A DNA stretch of 38,627 bases from an uncultured bacterium (GTDB taxonomy: Bacteria; Omnitrophota; Gorgyraeia; Ghiorseimicrobiales; Ghiorseimicrobiaceae). Below the pieces are notes generated by a model, which had not been told where the DNA came from, made no database searches, and saw nothing but the letters and a program-made list of their open reading frames with translations. Of this stretch, positions 25,924 through 34,223 are shown one piece after another. Numbering within the stretch: the first letter of the stretch is position 1; each line of letters begins with the position of its first letter. Where the stretch lies: assembly GCA_913009335.1 (NCBI GenBank), contig CAJVXN010000019.1:1-38627 (forward strand), read 5' to 3'. Position numbers and translations under genes: made by a program.

Positions 25924-27063
25924 TTATCTCCTCTTAATTAATGGGTTGATATAGAATATTATAATCAAACCTAAGATAAGTAGAAAAAATCCAAAATAAA
26001 CCACTATCACACCCGGATCTTTTACGATTTGCAGGCCTGACCAGCTAAGATGTTCTTTATCGTAGCTTGACTGGAAAAAGCTATAACCACCGAACCTCAG
26101 AGGGGAATTTACTCTTACATCTTTCTTAAGCAATTCTTCACCGCCCTTAATAACCGTAACCTTACTGATAAAATCTTTAGGACGGCGCCAGGCCCACTGA
26201 TATTTAAACCGGAAATTCTTCTCTATTTGTTTATGGATATCCGGATAGGCAGCAAATATCCAGAATGTCTTAATATCACCGTCTTTACTCTTAAGCTCTA
26301 CCTCTAATGCGGGGTTTTTCGGCTCTGCTGACCTGCTGGTTACCTGTTTGGTAGACACATCCATGGCAAAATCGGGAACATAACGTAAAATTTTAACCCT
26401 AAATCCTGTATCGGCGATCTCAGACTGGCTGCCTACGGCAACAGGGATTTCGGCTAAGGGCTTTTCCCTTTCAGCGGCGCCGGGCTGCTGTGTATCGCAA
26501 GTATCCTGTTCCATTTCACATGTACCTTTAGGCTCAGAAGGAGGCTGTTGGACGTCAGGATAAACAAGAAGTTTTTCCTGCGGGTCAATGTGCTCTTCGT
26601 ATATAAAATCATCTAAGCGCAGGGAAAAATCCAGGGCTATCTTTTTGTTTTTAGAAATAAATGAATTTATGGTTTCGCCTTCATTGATCCTGCTATAACC
26701 TTTTTCTCCGTAAAACATGCCGATTAAAGACCCCGCGAGTATAACCAAAATACTCAAATGAGAAAGCAATGTTCCCAGAAGACGTAATTTCAGAGAGAAG
26801 CGGTTAAACAGACAAACAGCCAGGTTTAGACAAAGTAAGGCAAGAAGAGAGACAAACCACCAGGCAGAGTAAATATTTAATACCCCGGTCTTTGCGAATA
26901 TATCATAAAGTGATTGGCCATACCTTGAAATATACTCACAAGATTCTTTATTTTGCGGGATTAAAGTACCAATTACAGAAAATATAGCAATAAAGCTAAG
27001 CAGCCATATCGCAAGCTTGATTGATGAAAAAAACTTAAAAACTTTTGTTTGCCTAATGGGCAT
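25924..27063 (-). CDS. resB: Cytochrome c biogenesis protein ResB (Ccs1)
   Basis: The product is 379 residues. Helices lie at about 16-35, 64-85, 92-115 and 350-372, with a large outer domain between the third and fourth, the usual ResB fold. The start FKFFSSIKLAIWLLSFIAIF is typical. The outer domain holds an unusual Pro- and Cys-rich stretch (TCEMEQDTCDTQQPG) that may be an insertion. I chose the ATG at 27063 because GGAGG lies at the right distance. An upstream TTG (27069) is an alternative. Confidence 0.9.
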   Translation of the reverse strand: MPIRQTKVFKFFSSIKLAIWLLSFIAIFSVIGTLIPQNKESCEYISRYGQSLYDIFAKTGVLNIYSAWWFVSLLALLCLNLAVCLFNRFSLKLRLLGTLLSHLSILVILAGSLIGMFYGEKGYSRINEGETINSFISKNKKIALDFSLRLDDFIYEEHIDPQEKLLVYPDVQQPPSEPKGTCEMEQDTCDTQQPGAAEREKPLAEIPVAVGSQSEIADTGFRVKILRYVPDFAMDVSTKQVTSRSAEPKNPALEVELKSKDGDIKTFWIFAAYPDIHKQIEKNFRFKYQWAWRRPKDFISKVTVIKGGEELLKKDVRVNSPLRFGGYSFFQSSYDKEHLSWSGLQIVKDPGVIVVYFGFFLLILGLIIIFYINPLIKRR

Positions 27064-27079
27064 TATCAACCTCCGTTAA

Positions 27080-27994
27080 TTATATTGTTTCATCGTTTTC
27101 ATTGGATATTGACGATTTTAAATATTTTTGAATACCGGTGGATACTTTCCTTTCTTCGTCCGGGTTAAGCTCGTATCCGGCAAACCTCACCCTTTCAGAA
27201 AGACGGACGGTTTCTACCAACAGACTTAAAAATTCACCGGGAATATCAGTACCATAAGATAATCGGCGAATTTCCTCTTCATCTTTATTGGCTATTTCAA
27301 TACGATGTTTTGCTTTTGCGTAATCTGCCAATATGCGATGTAAAGCGCCGTAATATTTTTTGAAATCCCCTTCAAGGCGATATTTTATTATATCTCTAAG
27401 CCTATCTATTGCTTCTCGTTCATAATGGGAACCGGCATACTTATTTAAGCTGGCAGCATTTTGTTTCTTTCTCCACTTTCTTAAAAGCAAAAACACACAC
27501 ATAATCCCCGCGAAAGTTCCTGCTGTTATGGCAGCTATAAAACCAAAACCGGATATCAATTTCTCTTTTAGCGAAATCACCTTTATTTCAATAGACCCTA
27601 AACTAACATCAAACTTTTGCTCATCTGATCCAACAATATATTCGGCTGTTAAGGCACTAATTTTGTCAATACCTTCTTTCTTAGCTTTAAAGATATATTC
27701 TAATGTCTGGATTGATACTACCCTACCAAAACGCAGTTCTACTCTAGAAACTTGCGATGAATCAACTAACTCCAGAAGGGAACATTGGGGAGTATTAATT
27801 TTAGTAATTCTAATTTCTTCGTTTTCAACCTGCTCCCATTCCAGCTTAGCGGTTAACAGCATTTTCTCACCTACAGCAACCCTCTCCTTATCTACCTTGG
27901 CGGTTAATGTGACTTCGGCTTCAGCACGGGAAATAACAAAAAACATTATGCTGAAAACCAGCATAGTTAAAAAAACGCGATTCTTTTTAATCAT
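27080..27994 (-). CDS. BatD-like protein, short form
   Basis: The product is 304 residues. A signal peptide (7-26) leads to one beta-sandwich domain with VDKERVAVGEKMLLTAKLEW. A membrane helix lies near 150-173 and the helical tail has LEGDFKKYYGALHRILADY and SERVRFAGYEL. The arrangement parallels the protein at 19311 and the C-terminal part of BatD, so this is a third copy of the module. It lies between hflK and resB. Its exact role is unknown. Confidence 0.72.
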   Translation of the reverse strand: MIKKNRVFLTMLVFSIMFFVISRAEAEVTLTAKVDKERVAVGEKMLLTAKLEWEQVENEEIRITKINTPQCSLLELVDSSQVSRVELRFGRVVSIQTLEYIFKAKKEGIDKISALTAEYIVGSDEQKFDVSLGSIEIKVISLKEKLISGFGFIAAITAGTFAGIMCVFLLLRKWRKKQNAASLNKYAGSHYEREAIDRLRDIIKYRLEGDFKKYYGALHRILADYAKAKHRIEIANKDEEEIRRLSYGTDIPGEFLSLLVETVRLSERVRFAGYELNPDEERKVSTGIQKYLKSSISNENDETI

Positions 27995-28013
27995 AATTTC
28001 CTGAAATAAAACA

Positions 28014-29027
28014 TTACTGCGCGCCGATAAACTTCAGATTAACCTTTTTAGTGCCATCGGCAGATGGATTGATAATATATTTCTTTGCTCTTGGTAATAT
28101 CCTCTCCATAGTCTCCAGATAAAGGCGGTACATGGTTACATCTTCAGTATAAATCTTACGGTTTTTCTGGTATTCAGTTAACATCGCTTCAAATCTCCCC
28201 GTATCCCCTTTTGCCATATTCACCACCTCAATACGATAAGATTCAGCCTGGCTTATTGCCTCCTGAGCCTTACCGCGCGCCTCGGGGATTAAACTATTAT
28301 AGTAGCCGCGCGCCATGTTTATCGTCCGCTCTTTATCTTCTTTGGCCGCGGTTACATCCCGGAAGGCATCAGCTACTTCTCGCGGAGGAACAATAGCTTT
28401 AATATTAAATGCGGTAATCCGTAAACCACTCTCATACTTATCAAGCATCTCCTGAGCCTTCCACATTATCAACCCTTGAGCCTTAAGTTTTTCAATAGTC
28501 AAAATGTCATCTACGGCCATATTCCCGATTAGAGAAACTAGCGCTGCCTCGACACTATTTCTCAGCAAACGCTCATCACTAAAATTTACATTGTAGAGAT
28601 ATTTAGCCGCGTCTTTAATTTTGTAATGTACAATTGCTTCTACATTGACAACGTTCTCATCGCCGGTTAAAAGTTGTATCTTTTGCGGAGGAAATATATC
28701 ATGTTTATGTTCGGGAAGGTTTACCCCGATATCGGCACGCCGCACTTCTGACACATTCACCCTTTCTACTATATCTACAGGCCGGGGGAACGAATAGTAT
28801 ATCCCCTCAGTAACCACCCCTTCCAAAACTCTTCCAAACCTCTTTACTACGGCCTGTTCTCCGGGATTTACTACATAGACGCCGGTCAAAAGATATAACG
28901 CCAAACTTACCACAAACAAAACCCATAGCACAACCTTTAGATTAATATGCTTAAATGCCTTAAGAATATCGTCAATAGCAGAAGCTTTTTCCAAATCAGG
29001 CGCTATCTCATCATTGTTATTATTCAT
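28014..29027 (-). CDS. hflK: HflK-like SPFH protein
   Basis: The product is 337 residues. One membrane helix at 31-51 is followed by an SPFH/band 7 domain with VNPGEQAVVKRFGRV and the HflK-type stretch PPREVADAFRDVTAAKEDKER. A coiled region and a LYLETMERILPRAKKYII ending complete it. HflK and HflC form a large cage around the FtsH protease and limit its access to membrane proteins. The Gly-rich N-terminal arm of E. coli HflK is missing. It follows hflC by about 30 bp. FtsH is not in the window. Confidence 0.92.
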   Translation of the reverse strand: MNNNNDEIAPDLEKASAIDDILKAFKHINLKVVLWVLFVVSLALYLLTGVYVVNPGEQAVVKRFGRVLEGVVTEGIYYSFPRPVDIVERVNVSEVRRADIGVNLPEHKHDIFPPQKIQLLTGDENVVNVEAIVHYKIKDAAKYLYNVNFSDERLLRNSVEAALVSLIGNMAVDDILTIEKLKAQGLIMWKAQEMLDKYESGLRITAFNIKAIVPPREVADAFRDVTAAKEDKERTINMARGYYNSLIPEARGKAQEAISQAESYRIEVVNMAKGDTGRFEAMLTEYQKNRKIYTEDVTMYRLYLETMERILPRAKKYIINPSADGTKKVNLKFIGAQ

Positions 29028-29057
29028 AAAATCCCTCCATCCTAAAACGGTATGCTA

Positions 29058-29969
29058 CTAATTCATTTGCTGGGCTTTTTGAGGATTTATCGTCTCTAAA
29101 TACTTCAAAAGCTCTGAATCTGCCGGAAGCACTATAGTCGTTTTTTCATCAATTAATTTCTCATATGCCTCTAAGGTACGAATAAATTCATAAAATTGCG
29201 GATTCTTTTGATATGCCTCAGCATATAATCTGATTGCTTCGGCATCACCTTCGCCTTTAATTTGTTCAGCCTGTTTATAGGCCGCGGAGATAAGGGTCCT
29301 TTGTTCTTTTTGTGCTTTAGCCCTGATTTTGGCTGCCTCCTCACTTCCCTCGGAGCGGTATTTTCTCGCCATCTGCTCTCGCTCAGCTTTCATCCGGCGA
29401 AAGACGCTCAGTTTATTCTTCTCGGGAAAGTTTAAAGTTCTCAACTTAACATTTATTACTTCAATTCCATAGTCTCCGGCTTTGTCGCGACACCTCTTCA
29501 TAACTTCTTGTAACATTCTATCGAATTTTAGTCTATTGGCGTCTATATTTATCAATTCGTCCAGGTTATACCGGCCCAAAGCCACTCCAAGGCTAGAAGA
29601 GAATGTATCCGAAAGCCTGGCCTCAGCGCCTATTTTATCTTTTACTGTCTTCATATAGGTAATCGGATCCTTGATGCGCCATGTTCCATAGTGATCAACG
29701 ATCACGCTTTTTTTATCCTTAGTAAGTAATTCTAACTCACCTACCTCATAGACCTGCAACCGTCTGTCAAAACGGTGAATTGTTTGAATAGGCTCAGGTA
29801 GTTTGTATTTTAAGCCGGCTTTAAAAATCGTTCTTACCGGATTGCCAAACTGGGTAATTACCACATATTCTGTGGTATCCACTGAAAAAATTACCAAATT
29901 ACTAACAATAAGCGCTATTATAAATAACCCTATACCCAGAACGACTTTAATAATGCTTTTTCCTTTCAT
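29058..29969 (-). CDS. hflC: HflC-like SPFH protein
   Basis: The product is 303 residues: a membrane helix at 8-28, an SPFH domain with VDTTEYVVITQFGNPVRTI, then a long coiled region (FRRMKAEREQMARKYRSEG) and a C-terminal helix (YEFIRTLEAYEKLID). The length and LSVFRRMKAEREQMA are diagnostic of HflC. It pairs with HflK in the FtsH-modulating cage. The start overlaps the stop of the CDF-HflK fusion by four bases, so the two are coupled. Confidence 0.93.
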   Translation of the reverse strand: MKGKSIIKVVLGIGLFIIALIVSNLVIFSVDTTEYVVITQFGNPVRTIFKAGLKYKLPEPIQTIHRFDRRLQVYEVGELELLTKDKKSVIVDHYGTWRIKDPITYMKTVKDKIGAEARLSDTFSSSLGVALGRYNLDELINIDANRLKFDRMLQEVMKRCRDKAGDYGIEVINVKLRTLNFPEKNKLSVFRRMKAEREQMARKYRSEGSEEAAKIRAKAQKEQRTLISAAYKQAEQIKGEGDAEAIRLYAEAYQKNPQFYEFIRTLEAYEKLIDEKTTIVLPADSELLKYLETINPQKAQQMN

Positions 29970-31519
29970 CTCCCACCTCCCAAATTTATACCACTGCCTT
30001 TTATTTTTTCATCCATCAGCCAAAGATCGGTACTCCCGGTATCTATTTCCTGCCCAAGGATAACTTTCTTCACCTTCGGTAATATCTTTTCCATAGTCTC
30101 TAAATAAAGCCTCAATTCGGTAATATCCTTGGACTTTTCGTATTCCCGGAGTTTCTGTAAGAAACGCGAAGCATCTCCTTGAGCAAAGTTTACTTTCTCC
30201 TCTTTGTAAGCCTCTGCCTCTCTTAAAAGTTTAAACGCCTTTCCTCTTGCCTCAGGTACCAAGGCGTTACGATAAGATTGCGCTTCATTGATATAGGTTA
30301 TTTTATCCTCCCGGGCACTGGCTACATCCTGGAATGCCCCGATAACATCTTCAGGAGGCACCATCTTCATAAGCTGTAAGTTTACTATTTTAATTCCAGA
30401 ATTATTTTCATTCAAAACCTCTTGTAAAAGCTGTTTAGTCGCGTCCTCAACCTCCGACTTACCTGTGGTCAAGATGTAATCAATACCTCTCTCTCCAACA
30501 ACCTGACGAATACTTGATGAAGCAATATCGCTAATCAGCTTGATTGGTTTTTTTATTCCAAGCAGATATTGAATCGCGTCAGATATTTTATAGTGGACAG
30601 TGATCTTTACGTTGATCAGATTGGTATCGCCTGTCAATAGAATATTAGGGCCCACCTCTAATCTTCTGATATTCTCTACTTTAATGAGGTCTATTTTTTC
30701 AATAGGGTAGGGTAGCCGATAATGTAATCCGGGAAGAACGTTCTTTTGAGTAACTTTACCAAATCTGCGCACAATGCCTTGTTCGTCCCAGGCCACATAA
30801 TACACTCCTGAAAATAAGTATCCCGCGATAAATAAAGAAACAATACTAATAACAATCATTGCCCTGGGTTTACTAGATGGTTCTAAGTGTAAATGATCCA
30901 CAGATTCACTGAGTGTTTTTTTCGACAATAATGCCTTAAGATTAGAAGTAAATATCTCGTAAGCGGCCAAAAAGATAAACACCACTACGACCATCGCTGC
31001 TATTTTATCTAAACTGGCCATGCCAAATAACGAACCTACCAATCCTACCAAAACCGCCAAAGAGCAGTACATGTCCATTTTAGAATGATAGCCATCAGCA
31101 ACCATACTGGGAGATTTAGTTTCTCTGCCCACATATATTTTATAGCGCGCCATAAAATAACAGATAACAATTCCCAGAAAGGCACCTATAGCAGCTACGG
31201 GAAGATATTTAAGCTCCACCCCTTCCCCTTTGATAGCCTCAGAGAATAACTCTACACCCATATAAAAAATAAAGACCGATACAAATAAGGCTATAACGCG
31301 TTCTAAGCTAGTAGCTATTTTAGAAAATTTTAAACTACCATTACGACCAATAACCAGCCCCAAATAAACCATGCCTGAAACAAAAATATCGGCTAATGAA
31401 TGCCAGGCATTGGCCCTAAGCCCTAAACTCCCTGAAACACCGGCTAATATGAAGCGTAAAAGAATGAGAATAACATTAGCCCCGATAGCAACTAAAACAG
31501 TCCGCTCTCTTCTTTCCAT
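29966..31519 (-). CDS. Fusion of a CDF metal transporter to an HflK-like SPFH domain
   Basis: The product is 517 residues. Residues 1-205 are a cation diffusion facilitator with six membrane helices. The metal sites are complete: H40-x3-D44 in TM2 (NAWHSLAD) and H145-x3-D149 in TM5 (ADGYHSKMD), the pattern of zinc transporters. The usual CDF cytoplasmic domain is absent. A seventh helix (221-243) leads to an HflK-type SPFH domain (about 244-500) with DEQGIVRRFGKV, PPEDVIGAFQDVASAREDK and LYLETMEKILPK. A seventh helix puts the SPFH part on the periplasmic side, where HflK belongs. The frame opens upstream with a TTG, but GAGGAGG precedes the ATG at 31519. No frameshift is evident within the fusion. 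Confidence 0.93.
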   Translation of the reverse strand: MERRERTVLVAIGANVILILLRFILAGVSGSLGLRANAWHSLADIFVSGMVYLGLVIGRNGSLKFSKIATSLERVIALFVSVFIFYMGVELFSEAIKGEGVELKYLPVAAIGAFLGIVICYFMARYKIYVGRETKSPSMVADGYHSKMDMYCSLAVLVGLVGSLFGMASLDKIAAMVVVVFIFLAAYEIFTSNLKALLSKKTLSESVDHLHLEPSSKPRAMIVISIVSLFIAGYLFSGVYYVAWDEQGIVRRFGKVTQKNVLPGLHYRLPYPIEKIDLIKVENIRRLEVGPNILLTGDTNLINVKITVHYKISDAIQYLLGIKKPIKLISDIASSSIRQVVGERGIDYILTTGKSEVEDATKQLLQEVLNENNSGIKIVNLQLMKMVPPEDVIGAFQDVASAREDKITYINEAQSYRNALVPEARGKAFKLLREAEAYKEEKVNFAQGDASRFLQKLREYEKSKDITELRLYLETMEKILPKVKKVILGQEIDTGSTDLWLMDEKIKGSGINLGGGR

Positions 31520-31577
31520 ACCGTGCCTCCTCAAATGAACACATGATTTACAAAACGAACTAACGCGGCCTTAAACT

Positions 31578-34223
31578 TTATTTATTCACTTTTGGCCTGA
31601 CAACTACAACCGCCATCCTATTTATATCCAGGTATAATTTTGCCGCGCGCATAATGTCCTCTTTTGTAACCTCATTTATCTTTTCCTGATACAAATTATA
31701 ACTATTAAACCCCAGACCGTATAATTCATCCAGCGCGCCCTTTATAGCAAGAGAAGAATTAGTCTCTAAGTTCATCTTTTGAATACCGGCAAGATAAGCC
31801 TTTGCCGCGAATAATTCTTTCTCATCCACATACTTTGTTCGCAGGTCTTTGATCTCCGCTAAAATAATCTCTTTTATCTTGTTTAAGTTTAGCGCTGTCG
31901 TAGATACATAGAGATAATAAAAACCCGTATCTACCCCCGGCACGGAAGCGCCGCCTAATGTATACGCCTGTCCGAACTCCTCCCTTATCTTTTGATACAG
32001 GCGCCCGCCGGAAGAAGTAAGTATCGAATTTAATACCTCAAAGGAAAAACGGGCAGGATTCCTAAATTTGACTCCGCTAAATCCCAGCATGATTACTGTC
32101 TGCTCTTTAGGGGCGTAGATTGTCGACTGTTCAGATTTTTTTAACGCAGACTCCTCCGGTAAGATGCGGATTAATTCTTTAGGCGCGAGTCTGCCGAATT
32201 TATTTTTTATTAGTTCGAGCGCGCTTTTAGATTTTATATCCCCGAATACAGTTAAAACCATATTGCCAGGCAGGCAGAAATTACCATAGAACTCTGCCAC
32301 ATCCCGGCGGCTAATTGCTTTTAGAGACTCTTCTTCCCCTAAAGGGTCAAACCTGTAAGGATGGGCCTTAAACAATATTTTCTTAAGCGCCTTAAAGGCT
32401 AATTTGAATATGTTATCGTCTTGCGTTTTAATTTGGCTTGATATCAGCTCTTTTTCCAAACTTAACTCATCTTCAGGAAACACCGGATTAGCTACTATAT
32501 CGGCTAAAACTTCCATCCCCTCATCCAAATCCCGCGAAAGAATATCTAAAGAGATGCCGAAACTATTGTTTCCGCTGAAAGTATTAATCTCGCCTCCCAA
32601 GGATTCAATAATCTCGGCTATGACCCGCGATGAACGAGTTTCTGTCCCGCGCAGCAACATCCGGGAAGCCAAATTAGATATACCGTTATTATCCGCTGTC
32701 TCTACCCTTACCCCCCCGGAAAATATCGCTTTTATGGAAACAAGAGGGTAATTGCTGTCTTCTCTTAATAAAACAGTCAACCCGTTATCCAGAATTATTT
32801 TTTTAATCTCTGGTGTATTTTTTTCGGTTTTTTTCGCAGTTTCTTTTTTGGGGACGGGCGGATTAAGTATGGCGATAGTAAGAGCTTCTTTATTAAGGTA
32901 CTTCTTAGCCGCGTTCCGAACATCATCTAAATTCAATGCTTCTACCGCCTTCACGTACTCTTTCGAAAAATCAAAATCTCCGGCTAAAACCTCATTTATG
33001 GCCAGGTCATGAGCCACTCCGGCAGTCGTCTGACGGCTGAATATATAACCGCTGATTACCTGTCTCTTGGCCTTATCTAATTCCTGAATACCTATTTCGC
33101 CTTTCTTAACCTTATCTATCTCCGAATATATTGCTTCAATTGCCTGATCGATTTTCTCATTATCTAAAGTACACCTTATGCCGAATATACCCTTATCCAT
33201 AGGGGTAAGATTAAACGCGCCTATGGAATAAACCAACCCTTTGTTTTTGTAAATCTGGCGGTACAGCCTGGAGCTTTCTCCCCGGCCTAAGATCATTGCC
33301 AATACATCCAGAGCAAAAAGGTCCTTATCGGCGATGCTTATACTTTTAAAGCCTAAAAGCATGCGAGTTAACTTGGTAGGATATTCATCCTCTACGCGGC
33401 GGAGGCTCAATTGTCTCGGCTCGGAAGGAACGTTTCGTAAAACATAAGGCCTCTTTTTAAATTCTTTGAATTCCTTATTTATTTTCGATAATAACGCGTC
33501 CCGGTCTACATCTCCGGTGACCGTCAGGACAATATTATTCGGAATATACACCCGCCTGTAATAACCGGCCAAATCATCTCTCTTCAAGCTCCTCAATAGC
33601 GGTTCATAACCAATAATCGGATACCGGTAAGGATGACGGATATAGGCATTGCCAAAAAATAGCCTTGAAAGTTCGCGTTCAGGATTATCCTGATATAATC
33701 TTATCTCGCCTAAAATAACATCTCTTTCTTTTTCTAATTCCTCCGGGTCAAATTGAGGATTCATAATCGCGTCGGCTAAAATTTCCAAAGCTCTGTTTAA
33801 TTCCTCCCTGGGAAGAGTTATGGTGTAACCCGTATAGTCGTAAGTAGTAAATCCGTTAATCTCACCGCCTAAAGACTCAATCTCCCTGAATATTTCTCCG
33901 GGCTTACTTTTCACGGTCCCCTTAAAAAGCATATGTTCTACAAAATGAGAGATGCCCGAACCTAAAAATTTACCCTCGGTAGCGCTTCCCGCTTTAACTA
34001 CAAAAGCCAGAGAGACCAGAGAGCCGGTAGTTATCCGCTTTGTAATTATTGTCATTCCATTATCCAAAACATATTTTCGGGCATCGTCGCTCTGAAGTCC
34101 TTCCGAAGAAACCGAATCTTTGGCAAAGACAATGCTAAACGAACAAAAAATAAATATCAATATTAAACCAACTGCTATTTTTTTATGCTTTCTATTTAAG
34201 CTATTTTCTACCATGCTCATCAT
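31578..34223 (-). CDS. Double-domain M16 family metallopeptidase (exported)
   Basis: The product is 881 residues. A signal peptide (13-34) leads to two M16 halves. The first has the inverted zinc motif H93-F-V-E96-H97 and the distal Glu in GEIRLYQDNPERELSRLFF. The second half, from about 475, starts LDNGLTVLLREDSNYPLVS and has NLASRMLLRGT where the zinc motif should be, so it is a non-catalytic lid. This active-plus-inactive layout is that of pitrilysin-like enzymes that degrade peptides in a closed chamber. It overlaps the upstream parvulin gene by four bases. ATGs at 34220 and 34214 are possible alternative starts. Confidence 0.94.
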   Translation of the reverse strand: MMSMVENSLNRKHKKIAVGLILIFIFCSFSIVFAKDSVSSEGLQSDDARKYVLDNGMTIITKRITTGSLVSLAFVVKAGSATEGKFLGSGISHFVEHMLFKGTVKSKPGEIFREIESLGGEINGFTTYDYTGYTITLPREELNRALEILADAIMNPQFDPEELEKERDVILGEIRLYQDNPERELSRLFFGNAYIRHPYRYPIIGYEPLLRSLKRDDLAGYYRRVYIPNNIVLTVTGDVDRDALLSKINKEFKEFKKRPYVLRNVPSEPRQLSLRRVEDEYPTKLTRMLLGFKSISIADKDLFALDVLAMILGRGESSRLYRQIYKNKGLVYSIGAFNLTPMDKGIFGIRCTLDNEKIDQAIEAIYSEIDKVKKGEIGIQELDKAKRQVISGYIFSRQTTAGVAHDLAINEVLAGDFDFSKEYVKAVEALNLDDVRNAAKKYLNKEALTIAILNPPVPKKETAKKTEKNTPEIKKIILDNGLTVLLREDSNYPLVSIKAIFSGGVRVETADNNGISNLASRMLLRGTETRSSRVIAEIIESLGGEINTFSGNNSFGISLDILSRDLDEGMEVLADIVANPVFPEDELSLEKELISSQIKTQDDNIFKLAFKALKKILFKAHPYRFDPLGEEESLKAISRRDVAEFYGNFCLPGNMVLTVFGDIKSKSALELIKNKFGRLAPKELIRILPEESALKKSEQSTIYAPKEQTVIMLGFSGVKFRNPARFSFEVLNSILTSSGGRLYQKIREEFGQAYTLGGASVPGVDTGFYYLYVSTTALNLNKIKEIILAEIKDLRTKYVDEKELFAAKAYLAGIQKMNLETNSSLAIKGALDELYGLGFNSYNLYQEKINEVTKEDIMRAAKLYLDINRMAVVVVRPKVNK

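Noticed and set aside
27528-28004. Plus-strand open frame of 158 codons
   Set aside because: It is antisense to the BatD-like gene at 27080 and shows no domain.
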